A DNA stretch of 64,000 nt from Maridesulfovibrio sp. (lineage in GTDB: Bacteria; Desulfobacterota; Desulfovibrionia; Desulfovibrionales; Desulfovibrionaceae), in contig NZ_OY781616.1 in the NCBI RefSeq assembly GCF_963677005.1, forward strand, positions 1,433,501 to 1,497,500, given 5' to 3'. A model generated the notes under the pieces. That model had not been told where the DNA came from. It saw nothing but the letters and a program-made list of their open reading frames with translations, and did not search any database. Each line of letters starts with the position of its first letter. Position 1 is the first letter of the stretch. Position numbers and translations under genes: made by a program. This document shows positions 35,023 through 44,589 of the stretch, in pieces.

Positions 35023-35123
35023 GCTTAGGTTATTAGCAAAACTTATCTAAAATGAAAATATTTAATTTAACTTATGAAAGTTATCGATCTATTGTGCCTT
35101 GAACAACATCAAGGAGTTATTCA

Positions 35124-35744
35124 ATGACAACGATAGTACCATATTTACAAGGACTTGGAACCGGAGCTGGTTTGATCATCGCCATCGGGGCGCAAAATGC
35201 GTTCGTGCTTTCCCAAAGCATACGGAAAAACAACCACCTGATCATCTGCCTGGTCTGTTCGCTTTGCGACGCAGTGCTCATAAGTCTGGGAGTGCTTGGC
35301 ACAGGTGATCTTGTGGCATCCAATCCCATGCTGCTCAAGCCTGCTGCATGGGGGGGAGCCGCTTTTCTGGCCTGGTACGGATTGGGATCGTTCCGCTCTG
35401 CGATAAAGGGTGGAAGTCTGGTTGCTGAAAATGATACCGAAACCGGCTTGCGGTCCCTGATTATGCTCACGCTGGCCATTACCCTGCTCAACCCGCACGT
35501 TTATCTGGATACCGTAGTCATGCTGGGCTCCATGAGCGGGCAGTATGCAGGAGAAGGCCGTTACGCCTTCGGCCTCGGGGCAATCAGCGCATCATTTCTC
35601 TGGTTTTTCTCCCTAGGGCTGGGAGGACAGGCACTTGCACCGCTGTTCAGAAAGCAATCAACCTGGCGGGTTCTGGATATTGTAATCGGCATAACCATGT
35701 GGGCCATTGCCGCAAATCTTGCCGAAAAGGCGATCAATGCCTGA
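35124..35744 (+). CDS. argO: LysE/ArgO-type amino-acid exporter
   Basis: About 206 residues with six hydrophobic helices. Family motifs GAGLIIAIGAQNAFVLSQSI near the N-terminus and TLLNPHVYLDTVVMLG in the middle. Exports arginine and/or lysine. The divergent ArgP-like regulator supports this. The leader AAGGAG lies before the ATG. Confidence 0.93.
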   Translation: MTTIVPYLQGLGTGAGLIIAIGAQNAFVLSQSIRKNNHLIICLVCSLCDAVLISLGVLGTGDLVASNPMLLKPAAWGGAAFLAWYGLGSFRSAIKGGSLVAENDTETGLRSLIMLTLAITLLNPHVYLDTVVMLGSMSGQYAGEGRYAFGLGAISASFLWFFSLGLGGQALAPLFRKQSTWRVLDIVIGITMWAIAANLAEKAINA

Positions 35745-35825
35745 AATTTTGAAGGGGGAGGATTCTCTTCGGATTCATGCTTGCAAATACCTCAACATGA
35801 CACGACCAAGGTCGGCAGGTTAGCC

Positions 35826-36095
35826 CTACCTGTCTTCCTTGGAATGCCAGAGTCGAAGGACATACACAGCGTCGTTTCTCACAAGGTATCTAATTACATA
35901 CCTGCCAAAAACGAATTCCCGGACATTTTCGATTTCCTCAAGAGCTCTTCCGAGATAAGGCATCTGTGAAAAACGGTTTATGGCACTCTTGAGGTTAAGG
36001 ACAACAGTACGGGCAGAATCAGGATCATGTAATGCTATAAATTCAAAAATTCTTTTTAGGTCCTCTACGGATTCAGGAGAAAATCTTATTTGCAT
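35826..36095 (-). CDS. ParE/RelE-family toxin
   Basis: About 89 residues of the RelE/ParE fold: IRFSPESVEDLKRIFEFIA, NRFSQMPYLGRALEEI, VIRYLVRNDAVYVLRLWHSK. ParE-type toxins poison gyrase; RelE-type cut mRNA; the basic C-terminus fits either. Its start overlaps the antitoxin gene by 10 bases, with the antitoxin first, the usual order. Confidence 0.88.
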   Translation of the reverse strand: MQIRFSPESVEDLKRIFEFIALHDPDSARTVVLNLKSAINRFSQMPYLGRALEEIENVREFVFGRYVIRYLVRNDAVYVLRLWHSKEDR

Positions 36096-36358
36096 TCCGG
36101 AACATCCGTTTCGTTTCCGGTTCCCCAGCTATCCATCCATGCAAAAACTTCATCGCCTTCGATAAATCGTCCAGCCTCAATGCTTTCAATTGCCAGAAGG
36201 GTCTCGACTTCACGCTTCTTCTGTTCTTCGTGATTACGTACAAACTCAGCCATGAATTCGCGCAAAATATGACTAGAACTCTGCCCGTGATCACTGGCTG
36301 CAAGTTCAAATTTTTTCTTCAATTCCGAATCAACTCTGGCTCTAATCGTATCCTGCAT
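36086..36358 (-). CDS. Ribbon-helix-helix antitoxin
   Basis: About 90 residues. N-terminal RHH DNA-binding domain (DTIRARVDSELKKKFELAAS, SSSHILREFMAEFV), then an acidic tail to mask the toxin. It is expected to repress its own promoter together with the toxin. AAGGAG lies upstream of the ATG. Confidence 0.85.
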   Translation of the reverse strand: MQDTIRARVDSELKKKFELAASDHGQSSSHILREFMAEFVRNHEEQKKREVETLLAIESIEAGRFIEGDEVFAWMDSWGTGNETDVPECK

Positions 36359-36475
36359 ATGTCAACTCCTTCGTGTAGCTACAATACGCCACATATGGTC
36401 GCATGTAAATATTTCCTGAAGAGCAACAGCCGTATTAACAAGGTGCACTATCCAGAATTCTGATCGCGAAAAAAC

Positions 36476-36511
36476 AATAAAAGTCCCGCAATCTGTTTGA
36501 CGGCGGGACTT
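36476..36511 (-). terminator. Terminator of the 36553-37077 gene
   Basis: Stem AAGTCCCGC / GCGGGACTT with TTTTATTG following on the minus strand, 42 bases after the stop codon. Confidence 0.8.
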
Positions 36512-36552
36512 ATGATTCAATCTTTCGGCATTGAGCCGCTTAAAAGCAGGGG

Positions 36553-37077
36553 CTATTTTTTGGTCCGGCTTTTGGGACAGGTATCCTCAAGATAGCAGAC
36601 TTCACAGCCACCGGAATACGGAAACGGGGTGAACACAGCATACTGCCTGTTCACGGTTCCTTCGGCGTTCCATGTAAGACCGAGTGATTCAAAAGCGGCA
36701 AGGGCAGCTTCACCGGGTTTGGGCAGCGGTGCGCATTTGCCTTCTTCAAGCTCGGGAATCAGCGACTGTGCAGCGGACATTACCATGGTTATGGCCAGGT
36801 TGTGGTGGGCAAGTCCTTCCGTGGGAGTTGCCTGCCAGATTTCCTCAACTGCGTCTTCAACCTCTTTTTCAAGGTACATGAGCAGAAAATCAGTTCCCTT
36901 GCCGCCCTCAGGCTGCTGCAGCTTGTAAACCTTGAGAGACGGAAGCCATTCGTTCCAGTATTTTTCCAGGCTCTCCATAAGGGAATGCTCTATACGGGTG
37001 GTTCCGTTAAGTTCCGCAAAATAAAAGATATTGAATTCGGGCTGAGCCTGCATTTCCACAACTTTAAGGGCACACAT
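36553..37077 (-). CDS. Conserved hypothetical protein with C-terminal cysteine motif
   Basis: About 174 residues, no membrane segment or signal peptide. I do not recognise a characterised family. The C-terminus ends GGCEVCYLEDTCPKSRTKK, with three cysteines that may bind metal. The rest is an alpha/beta mix with acidic patches (EKEVEDAVEEIW). AGGAG precedes ATG with good spacing. It is the only gene in its unit and has its own terminator. Confidence 0.7.
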   Translation of the reverse strand: MCALKVVEMQAQPEFNIFYFAELNGTTRIEHSLMESLEKYWNEWLPSLKVYKLQQPEGGKGTDFLLMYLEKEVEDAVEEIWQATPTEGLAHHNLAITMVMSAAQSLIPELEEGKCAPLPKPGEAALAAFESLGLTWNAEGTVNRQYAVFTPFPYSGGCEVCYLEDTCPKSRTKK

Positions 37078-37152
37078 ATTTAAATCTCCTGACTTGTTTT
37101 CCGTGGTGCAAAGAGTTTTCCTTTACATTGTCCTGCCCATTGCCTCAAGTGT

Positions 37153-37189
37153 AAAAAATCCCCGGAAACCGCAGAGGCTTCCGGGGATT
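37153..37189 (-). terminator. Terminator of metK
   Basis: Stem AATCCCCGGAA / TTCCGGGGATT, followed on the minus strand by a T-run, 26 bases after the metK stop codon. Confidence 0.9.
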
Positions 37190-37214
37190 GCTTTCACGAG
37201 ATAAACCCGAACCG

Positions 37215-38384
37215 CTAAAGTTTGCAGGCGGTTTTGAGGTCTTCTACTGCATCGGTACGTTCCCAGGTGAAGTCGGGATTGTTGCGGCCGAAGTGACCGT
37301 AACATGCGGAAGACTTGTAAATGGGACGTCTGAGGTCCAGACGTTTGGAAATGTAGAAAGGACGCAGGTCGAAAACTTCCTTGACGGCCTTGGTCAGGAG
37401 TTCATCGTCTACCTGGCCGGTGCCGTGGGAAGTTGCGAGTACGGAAACGGGTTCCGCAACACCGATTGCGTAGGCAACCTGAACTTCGGCACGTTCGGCA
37501 AGGCCGGCGGCAACGATGTTCTTGGCGATGTAACGGGCCATGTATGCGCCGGAACGGTCAACTTTGGAGGGGTCCTTTCCGGAGAATGCGCCGCCGCCGT
37601 GGTTACCCATGCCGCCGTAGGTGTCATTGATGATCTTACGACCGGTCAGTCCGCAGTCACCCATGGGGCCACCGATTACAAAACGGCCGGTGGTGTTGAT
37701 GTATATTTTGGTTGCATCGTCGACCATGTCTTCGGGCAGGGTTGCGAGAATAACTTCACGCTTGATGTCTTCGTAGATCTGTTCCTGCTCGATACCATCG
37801 TCATGCTGTGCAGCGATAACTACATCGGCGATGCGGATGGGTTTTCCGTTGAAGTATTCGAAGGAAACCTCGGTTTTTCCGTCAGGGCGCAGATAAGGAA
37901 TGGTCTTGTCCTTGCGTACTGCGGCCAGCTTGCGGGAAAGCTTGTGGGACCAGTAAATGGGAGCGGGCATCAGGGTATCGGTTTCAGTGCAGGCGAAGCC
38001 GAACATCATGCCCTGGTCACCGGCACCCTGGCTTTCGGGGGACTCGCGGTCAACACCCTGTGCGATGTCTAAGGACTGTTTGTCGATGGAAGAAATAACT
38101 GCGCAGGTATCAGCGTCAAACCCCATATCGGAGTTCACGTAACCTATTTCACGAATGGTATCGCGCACGATTGCCGGGAAATCGGCATAACCGCTGGTGG
38201 AGATTTCCCCTGCGATAAATGCCATACCGGTTGTCACCAGAGTTTCACAGGCAACTCGTGAATTCGGGTCCTGAGCGAGCAGGGTGTCGAGAATTGCGTC
38301 TGAAATCTGGTCGGCGACTTTGTCGGGATGACCTTCGGTTACGGATTCAGAGGTAAAAAAGTACTTGCCTTTGCTGCAGATCAT
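37215..38384 (-). CDS. metK: S-adenosylmethionine synthetase
   Basis: About 389 residues. Makes SAM from methionine and ATP. Signatures: [20 protein letters not shown] near the N-terminus, [12 protein letters not shown] and [23 protein letters not shown] at 38382-38384 follows AGGAGG; the frame extends further upstream without a ribosome site. An inverted repeat and the panC terminator lie just upstream, so it probably has its own promoter. Confidence 0.97.
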   Translation of the reverse strand: MICSKGKYFFTSESVTEGHPDKVADQISDAILDTLLAQDPNSRVACETLVTTGMAFIAGEISTSGYADFPAIVRDTIREIGYVNSDMGFDADTCAVISSIDKQSLDIAQGVDRESPESQGAGDQGMMFGFACTETDTLMPAPIYWSHKLSRKLAAVRKDKTIPYLRPDGKTEVSFEYFNGKPIRIADVVIAAQHDDGIEQEQIYEDIKREVILATLPEDMVDDATKIYINTTGRFVIGGPMGDCGLTGRKIINDTYGGMGNHGGGAFSGKDPSKVDRSGAYMARYIAKNIVAAGLAERAEVQVAYAIGVAEPVSVLATSHGTGQVDDELLTKAVKEVFDLRPFYISKRLDLRRPIYKSSACYGHFGRNNPDFTWERTDAVEDLKTACKL

Positions 38385-38407
38385 TAAAAGTTCCTCCTGA
38401 GTATTAG

Positions 38408-38436
38408 AAAAAAGGGGGACGGGGCCACTCCCCGTC
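38408..38436 (-). terminator. Terminator between panC and metK
   Basis: Stem GACGGGG / CCCCGTC; on the minus strand the hairpin is followed by CCCCTTTTTT. It should end the panC transcript, 67 bases after its stop. Confidence 0.8.
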
Positions 38437-38448
38437 AACACCTTGAAA

Positions 38449-38472
38449 TATATAGCTTGATTCAGCTATATA
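38449..38472. repeat. Inverted repeat between panC and metK
   Basis: Nine-base arms TATATAGCT and AGCTATATA separated by six bases. It lies just upstream (minus strand) of the panC terminator and before metK. It could be an operator for metK control. No known methionine regulator consensus was recognised. Confidence 0.5.
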
Positions 38473-38502
38473 AATAAATTGACATATAAGAATGAGGACA
38501 CA

Positions 38503-39351
38503 TTACACTTTTATGAGCAGATTGTCTATTAATCTTGCCTTACCAAGATACACGGCCACGGCGCATAAAGCAGGGCCGTCCACCCTTTCAAGAATGGTTA
38601 TGTTGTCCGGATCGACAATCTCAATGTAGTCAACCCTGCTGCCGGGAATATTGGCTGCGTAAAAAGCCTCAAGCTCATCCTTGAGTCTTGCGGCACTCTC
38701 TTCTCCCTCTTCGACCATTTCACGAAGCATCTTAAGCCCCTTGCAGAGCAAGGGGGCCACATTTTTCTCTTCCGTGGTAAGATAGGTATTCCGGGAACTG
38801 AGTGCCAGACCGGACTCCTCACGCACTATCTCGTGAGCGTGGATTTCCACCGGAATATTCAGATCCCGGACCATACGCTTGAGAATGGCCAGTTGCTGCC
38901 AGTCCTTCTGCCCGAAAACAGCCACCTGCGGCTGCGCCACCATGAAAAGTTTAGTGACCACTGTTGCCACGCCGCGAAAATGTACCGGGCGGGACTTGCC
39001 GCACAGATTGACTCCCAGTTCAGGGACTTCAACCCATGTGCAGTGGTCATCATAATACATGGAATCCCTTGTGGGGGTAAAAAGGATATCCACGCCGTGC
39101 TCCTGCGCAAGAGCGGCATCACGCTCAAGGTCGTGAGGATAATTATCCAGATCCTCTCCCGGACCGAACTGAGTAGGGTTCACGAACAGGCTTACGATCA
39201 CAACGTCGGCCAGCTTCCGGGCTGCGTCCATGAGACTCGCATGCCCACGGTGAAAATATCCCATGGTCGGCACAAGGGCCACTTTTTTGCCCTGTGCGCG
39301 AAGCTCAAGAGCCCGTTTCTGTAATTCCTGCGGATTTTTTATTATTTCCAT
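38503..39351 (-). CDS. panC: Pantothenate synthetase
   Basis: About 282 residues. Joins pantoate and beta-alanine using ATP. The HIGH-like motif is in VPTMGYFHRGHASLM, the second conserved stretch VSLFVNPTQFGPGEDL, and the substrate-contacting segments FRGVATVVTKLF, FGQKDWQQL and LALSSRNTYL. It is upstream of metK on the same strand with a terminator between them. Confidence 0.96.
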   Translation of the reverse strand: MEIIKNPQELQKRALELRAQGKKVALVPTMGYFHRGHASLMDAARKLADVVIVSLFVNPTQFGPGEDLDNYPHDLERDAALAQEHGVDILFTPTRDSMYYDDHCTWVEVPELGVNLCGKSRPVHFRGVATVVTKLFMVAQPQVAVFGQKDWQQLAILKRMVRDLNIPVEIHAHEIVREESGLALSSRNTYLTTEEKNVAPLLCKGLKMLREMVEEGEESAARLKDELEAFYAANIPGSRVDYIEIVDPDNITILERVDGPALCAVAVYLGKARLIDNLLIKV

Positions 39352-39805
39352 ATTGTTTTACCGTCATGGTTTGAATGATACATAAATAATGGAAGACAGG
39401 GCTTAACCTGTACCTTCATAGTTATGCCCTGTCCATAGCACAGCCCGGCTCCTGCCGGTTTCCATACATTTTCTAACATGCCCGAAGCCCCGGCAACAGA
39501 CCTGCCGATAGCATCATTATCCAACCACAAACTGCTCCTTGAATCACTCGTTATCACCGGTCGACACCTGCGCGCGCAGGCAACATAAGACCATGCATCC
39601 GAGCCGATTCGACTACAATGAATAATTATAACCTGTTACCGTCATATAAACGAACATTTATGAGCGAATTCGAACAAGTTGAGGTTGAATTGCAAAAACA
39701 ATTTGATGGAATTGAAAAATAATGCGTTCATTTATCGACATTTTTTCATTTTTGATATAATTAGAAGTAACGGAAGGAAACCCAGAACATAGAGGTGATT
39801 TTACT
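39352..39805. other. Intergenic region between divergent panC and dhaK
   Basis: No convincing gene. The right end holds a likely dhaK promoter. A 20-codon frame at 39665-39727 without a ribosome site is not called. Confidence 0.6.
39735..39761 (+). promoter_or_regulatory. Putative sigma-70 promoter of dhaK
   Basis: TCGACA and TATAAT with a 15-base spacer, 45 bases before the dhaK start. The -35 has one mismatch and the spacer is short. Confidence 0.4.
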
Positions 39806-40864
39806 ATGAAAAAACTGATCAATGATGTGGAAAATGTCGTCAAGGAACAACTCGAAGGCATGGCTCTGGCTCACCCGGAGCTTACGGTCAATCTGGAACC
39901 GTTCTATGTCTGCCGGGCCGATGCTCCCGTAAAAGGCAAAGTGGCCGTTGTTTCCGGCGGCGGTTCCGGGCATGAGCCCATGCACGGCGGTTTTGTAGGT
40001 AAAGGAATGCTCGCAGGCGCCTGCCCCGGTGAAGTCTTCACTTCCCCTACTCCGGACCAGATGTATGAATGCGCCAAAGCCGTTGACGGCGGAGCAGGCG
40101 TTCTTTTCATGGTCAAGAACTACACCGGTGACGTGATGAACTTCGAAGCAGCTGCAGAACTGGTTGCGAGCGAAGGAATCAAGGTCCAGAACATTCTCAT
40201 TGATGATGACGTTGCGGTCAAGGACAGCCTCTACACTGCCGGAAGACGCGGTGTTGGAACCACTGTTCTGGCCGAAAAAATAGTCGGTGCCGCAGCTGAG
40301 GAAGGCTATGACCTCGACAAATGCGCCGATCTCTGCCGCAAGGTTAACCAGTACGGCCGTTCCTTCGGCGTTGCGCTTACTTCATGCACTGTTCCCGCAG
40401 CAGGAAAACCGACCTTCGAACTCGGCGAAGACGAAGTCGAAATGGGTATCGGAATTCACGGCGAACCCGGAACCCATCGCATGCCCATCAAGTCCGTTGA
40501 CGAGATGACCGCGTACGCTGCCGAGCAGATCATCGACGACCCCGCATACACCCGCATCGTTCGTGAATGGGACGGTAGCGAGTGGGTTGAAAAAACTCTT
40601 ACCGACGAACCTTTCGCCAGCGGAGACAAGGTCATCGCTTTCGTAAACAGCATGGGTGGTACTCCCGTGTCCGAACTTTACGCTATCTACAAAAAGCTGG
40701 ACGAAGTATGCAAGGCCAAGGGTCTGGAAATTGTCCGCAACCTTGTGGGGCCCTATATTACTTCCCTGGAAATGCAGGGTTTCTCAATCACACTGCTCAA
40801 AGTAGATGATGAAATTCTGAAATTCTGGGACGCACCGGTCAAAACTCCCGGCCTGACCTGGTAG
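39806..40864 (+). CDS. dhaK: Dihydroxyacetone kinase subunit DhaK
   Basis: About 352 residues. Binds dihydroxyacetone covalently; phosphate comes from DhaL-ADP. Visible: [10 protein letters not shown] near residue 55, [20 protein letters not shown] and the substrate His in [10 protein letters not shown]. It is followed by dhaL and a phosphotransferase fusion, so phosphate is from PEP, not ATP. GAGGTG lies just before the ATG. Confidence 0.96.
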   Translation: MKKLINDVENVVKEQLEGMALAHPELTVNLEPFYVCRADAPVKGKVAVVSGGGSGHEPMHGGFVGKGMLAGACPGEVFTSPTPDQMYECAKAVDGGAGVLFMVKNYTGDVMNFEAAAELVASEGIKVQNILIDDDVAVKDSLYTAGRRGVGTTVLAEKIVGAAAEEGYDLDKCADLCRKVNQYGRSFGVALTSCTVPAAGKPTFELGEDEVEMGIGIHGEPGTHRMPIKSVDEMTAYAAEQIIDDPAYTRIVREWDGSEWVEKTLTDEPFASGDKVIAFVNSMGGTPVSELYAIYKKLDEVCKAKGLEIVRNLVGPYITSLEMQGFSITLLKVDDEILKFWDAPVKTPGLTW

Positions 40865-41042
40865 CAGACTGAGTTATAGAAAGATAAAAGAATGCGCAGG
40901 CGCGGGGATCAATTTTCCGCGTCTGCGTTCCGGTTTCAGAGGATTGACTCCTCCGCCCGCATTAATTTAATTCTTTGCAATCCGCCTAATAATTTTTTCG
41001 GAACAACGTGACCGGGCGGGGTCATCAAGCACAGGAAATGAA

Positions 41043-41666
41043 ATGGATAAAAAACAACTCATTGCATGGCTCGGAAGACTGAACGAAGTCTACACTGATA
41101 AAAAAGACTACCTCACCGATCTTGATGCCGCCATCGGAGATGCCGACCACGGCATCAACATGCACAGAGGATTCGGAAAGGTCATGGATAAACTCCCCAC
41201 CGTGGAAGACAAGGACATCGGCACCATCCTCAAAACCGTAGGCATGACCCTCATGTCCAGCGTGGGCGGAGCAAGCGGCCCGCTGTACGGTACTTTCTGG
41301 ATGAAGGGCGGAATGGTCCTGGCCGGCAAGGAAGAAATTGATTCCGAAGATTTTCACAAATTCATACAGGCCGGGGTGGAAGGCATCCTTCAGCGCGGCA
41401 GACCGCAGCTCGGGGACAAAACCATGTACGATTTATGGGCCCCTGTCCTTGAAACAGTTGCTGCAGAAGCCGGAAACGGCTCCGATGTGACTGCCATAGT
41501 CGATGCGGCTCTTCCCGTGGGAGAAAAAGCCCTTGCGGGAACAGTTCCGCTTCAGGCCAGAAAAGGCCGGGCCAGCTACCTTGGAGAAAGATCCATAGGG
41601 CATCAGGATCCCGGCGCAACCTCTTCCTATTACATGCTTGAAACCCTGAAGGAAGTTCTGGCCTAG
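41043..41666 (+). CDS. dhaL: Dihydroxyacetone kinase subunit DhaL
   Basis: About 207 residues, all-helical ADP-binding subunit. Mg/ADP ligands in LDAAIGDADHGINM and the glycine-rich MSSVGGASGPLYGTFW near residue 80. It takes phosphate from the DhaM module and gives it to dihydroxyacetone on DhaK. It lies 178 bases after dhaK, with a hairpin (about 40893-40930) in the gap. Confidence 0.95.
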   Translation: MDKKQLIAWLGRLNEVYTDKKDYLTDLDAAIGDADHGINMHRGFGKVMDKLPTVEDKDIGTILKTVGMTLMSSVGGASGPLYGTFWMKGGMVLAGKEEIDSEDFHKFIQAGVEGILQRGRPQLGDKTMYDLWAPVLETVAAEAGNGSDVTAIVDAALPVGEKALAGTVPLQARKGRASYLGERSIGHQDPGATSSYYMLETLKEVLA

Positions 41667-41981
41667 CCGCTTATCCCGATGGCCGTTTTCGACCGGGAAA
41701 GAACAGATAAAGCAAAGAGCCTCCGGCAACCAAGCCGGAGGCCTTAACAGATTTTCTAACCGTGGCTGTTTCCACGGTTTATTGCAAAAAAACACCTAAC
41801 AAGCTGTATTATTTTAAAATTTTATAATTTTGTTTCATCACAATTTTATGTCGAGAAAGCCGATCACGGCATTTGCGGTAATACAGGGCGTATAAATCCC
41901 GTACTCTCGGCCTGCAATTCAGACTTGAAAAAAGATGTCCTGCACTCCCCTGAAAAGCAGGGCCAATTGCGGAGTTAACTC
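41667..41981. other. Intergenic region with two hairpins between dhaL and dhaM
   Basis: No gene is seen. A GC-rich stem (GCCTCCGGC / GCCGGAGGC, 41722-41746) and a second stem (AACCGTGG / CCACGGTT, 41759-41780) may reduce read-through, so dhaM may have its own promoter or a lower level. Confidence 0.6.
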
Positions 41982-44477
41982 ATGGTTGGATTAGTAATTG
42001 TTTCCCACAGCCAGACACTGGCGCAAGGAGTGCTGGAACTCGCCGAACAGATGACCAGAGGGTCCGTGGTCATGGAGGCTGCCGGCGGTATTGATGATCC
42101 GGACAACCCGATCGGTACGGACCCGATGAAGGTCATGGCGGCCATAGAATCCGTTGCCGCTCAATCCGAAGACGGAGTCCTGGTCATTATGGATCTCGGA
42201 AGCGCTTTGATGAGCGCCGAAACAGCTCTCGATTTTCTACCCGATGAAATCAAGGAAAAAGTGCTGCTCTGCTCCGCGCCCATAGTGGAAGGAACCATGG
42301 CGGCGGCCGTTCAGGCTTCGGTCGGGGCTTCTCTTAAAGAAGTCAGCAATGAAGCCGGTGCGGCTCTGGGGGTCAAAATACAGCAGTTGGCCCCGATTAC
42401 CGGTGAAACCTTTTCATCCACTCCGGAAGCAGGACCTGCAACAGAAACCGGCGGCGAAGAATTGAGCATGGAACTGCTCATTGTCAACAAAATGGGGCTG
42501 CATGCCCGCCCGGCAGCCAATCTTGTTTCCACGGCCGGAAAATTCAAATCCGAAGTAACCGTCCGCAAGGCTGATAAAAGCGCTTCCGCCAAAAGCATAA
42601 ATCAGGTTGCCCTGCTTGCCGTAAAAAATGGCGATACCATAACCGTTACCGTCTGCGGAACGGACGCGGAAGAAGCACTGGAAGCCCTGAAAGCCCTGCA
42701 TGAAGATAATTTCGGCGAACGGGATGAAGATATCCTTGTCGCTCCTCAGGAAACCGCCGCTGCTCCGACCTCGGTTGTAGACGGCGTAATCACCGGGGCA
42801 CCGGGATCTGCAGGCTATGCAGTCGGCCCTGCCTACGTGCATCAGGCAAGCCTCCCGGAAGTCAAGAAAGCTCAAATATCCGATACCGGGGCTGAAACGC
42901 AAAAACTGGACAGCGCCATTGCCGACGCCCTGAAAGAAATAAAGACCCTGCAAAAGGAAACGGAAAAAACGGCCGGAAAAGCCAATGCCGCAATTTTCGA
43001 AGTGCACGGGCTGATTCTCGGCGACCGGGAAATGCGAGACAGAGCCGTTGCGGAAATTGAAAAACAGAAGGTCAATGCCGAATTCGCATGGCTTGAAGTA
43101 ATGAATGCAGTGGCCGACGGTTACCGCAAGCTGGATGATTCGTACATGCAGGCACGCGCTGCCGATGTGCTGGATTGCGGAGGACGGGTTTTGCGTATTC
43201 TCTGCGGCTCCGGGGATCATGGAATCGTTCTGGACAAAGAAGCCGTTATTGTGGCCCACGACCTTTCCCCTTCCGATGTTGCAGGACTGGACCTGAAAAA
43301 AGTTCTGGCCGTCATCACTGAAGTTGGCGGGGTCACTTCCCATGCCGCGATTCTTTCCCGGTCCATGGGTATTCCGGCAGTAATCGGTGCCGGAGAAGCC
43401 GCCGGACATATAAAGAACGGCAGCACCATAGCTCTTGACGGATTCAGCGGAAAAATCTGGGTTTCACCGGACCGTGCGGTACAGAAAGAATTTGCGGAAA
43501 AAAGATTTGCATGGCTTGCCGAGCGGGAGGAAGCAAAGAAGAAGGGAGCCGCCCCTGCCAAAACTCTGGAAGGGACGGAAATAATGGTCATGGGCAACAT
43601 AGGCGTCCCGGCCGATGCTCCGAGAGTTCTGGAATACGGTGCGGAAGGAGTCGGACTTTTCAGGACGGAATTTCTATTCCAGGACCGCGACCAGGCTCCG
43701 GATGAAGAAGAACAGTACGCTGCATATGTAGAGGCGGCAGAAGCCATGAAGGGCAAGCCGGTTATCATCCGTACCCTTGATATAGGCGGAGACAAGCAGA
43801 TAAAGTATCTGGATATGCCGATAGAGGACAACCCGTTCCTCGGCGAACGCGGAGTGCGTTTCTGCATGGCCCGCCCGGAACTGTTCAGGACCCAGATTCG
43901 TGCCCTGCTCCGCGCTGCGGCCGAGCAGAATATCTGGATAATGTTCCCAATGATCTCGGATGCACAGGAGCTTGAAGAAGTACTTCAGTTCAGGGACGGC
44001 ATCAGAGATGAACTTGCAGCGGAAGGATACAGGACAGCCGAAAAAGTCAAGACCGGAATCATGATAGAAGTCCCGTCGGCAGTTGCCGTGGCAGACAAGC
44101 TAGCGGAACGCTGCGATTTTTTCAGCATCGGCACAAACGACCTGACCCAGTACGTTATGGCCGCAGATAGAGGAAACGCTTCTGTTTCAAAGCTCTGCGA
44201 CAGCCTTAATCCCGCAGTGCTGCGCATGATCTCCATAACCTGCGATGCGGCGGCCAAAGCCGGAATAGAAGTCGGCATGTGCGGTGAACTGGCAGGAAAC
44301 AGCAAGGCCCTGCCCCTGCTGCTGGGTCTGGGACTTGATGAACTGAGCATGAACGGCCCGGCCATTCCTGATGTTAAGGAGGCTATCCGTTCCGTCACCA
44401 TGGAAGATTGCCTTAATCTGGCTGTAAAAGCCATGAAAGCAAAGTCCGGAGACGAAGTTCGCAAGCTCCTTAAATAA
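41982..44477 (+). CDS. dhaM: DhaM-HPr-enzyme I phosphotransferase fusion
   Basis: About 831 residues, cytoplasmic. DhaM EIIA domain 1-135 with active His in VIVSHSQTLAQG (His9). HPr domain about 157-250 with GLHARPAA (His174). Then a complete enzyme I: swivel domain with the phospho-His in GGVTSHAAILSRS (His454) and the PEP-binding barrel with GERGVRFC, IEVPSAVAVAD and catalytic Cys767 in GMCGELAGN. PEP phosphate can pass within one chain EI to HPr to EIIA and on to DhaL. In enterobacteria DhaM has only a truncated EI part; here the whole EI is present. Alanine/glycine-rich linkers join the parts. Confidence 0.93.
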   Translation: MVGLVIVSHSQTLAQGVLELAEQMTRGSVVMEAAGGIDDPDNPIGTDPMKVMAAIESVAAQSEDGVLVIMDLGSALMSAETALDFLPDEIKEKVLLCSAPIVEGTMAAAVQASVGASLKEVSNEAGAALGVKIQQLAPITGETFSSTPEAGPATETGGEELSMELLIVNKMGLHARPAANLVSTAGKFKSEVTVRKADKSASAKSINQVALLAVKNGDTITVTVCGTDAEEALEALKALHEDNFGERDEDILVAPQETAAAPTSVVDGVITGAPGSAGYAVGPAYVHQASLPEVKKAQISDTGAETQKLDSAIADALKEIKTLQKETEKTAGKANAAIFEVHGLILGDREMRDRAVAEIEKQKVNAEFAWLEVMNAVADGYRKLDDSYMQARAADVLDCGGRVLRILCGSGDHGIVLDKEAVIVAHDLSPSDVAGLDLKKVLAVITEVGGVTSHAAILSRSMGIPAVIGAGEAAGHIKNGSTIALDGFSGKIWVSPDRAVQKEFAEKRFAWLAEREEAKKKGAAPAKTLEGTEIMVMGNIGVPADAPRVLEYGAEGVGLFRTEFLFQDRDQAPDEEEQYAAYVEAAEAMKGKPVIIRTLDIGGDKQIKYLDMPIEDNPFLGERGVRFCMARPELFRTQIRALLRAAAEQNIWIMFPMISDAQELEEVLQFRDGIRDELAAEGYRTAEKVKTGIMIEVPSAVAVADKLAERCDFFSIGTNDLTQYVMAADRGNASVSKLCDSLNPAVLRMISITCDAAAKAGIEVGMCGELAGNSKALPLLLGLGLDELSMNGPAIPDVKEAIRSVTMEDCLNLAVKAMKAKSGDEVRKLLK

Positions 44478-44489
44478 GAAACAAACAAG

Positions 44490-44518
44490 GGCCGCAGATG
44501 AATACAACTGCGGCCCAG
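44490..44518 (+). terminator. Weak terminator or hairpin after dhaM
   Basis: Stem GGGCCGCAG / CTGCGGCCC with a 10-base loop 12 bases after the stop; the following sequence is only moderately T-rich. Confidence 0.5.
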
Positions 44519-44589
44519 TTACTTTAAACCTGCGGTCAGCTACCGGCCATGCATTACTGATCATTCAGCATCTAGCCGGGCTTATCCGA

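Noticed and set aside
37188-38072. A long plus-strand open frame opposite metK
   Set aside because: metK on the minus strand is certain; the frame is a codon-bias shadow.
38385-38502. A SAM riboswitch upstream of metK
   Set aside because: The gap contains a terminator and an AT-rich inverted repeat but none of the SAM-I/II/III conserved cores I know.
39665-39727. 20-codon frame (MSEFEQVEVELQ...) upstream of dhaK
   Set aside because: No ribosome site and too short to support; lies in a promoter region.
42414-43409. Long minus-strand frame opposite the DhaM-HPr-EI fusion
   Set aside because: Shadow of a verified gene; sequence is low in normal domain features.
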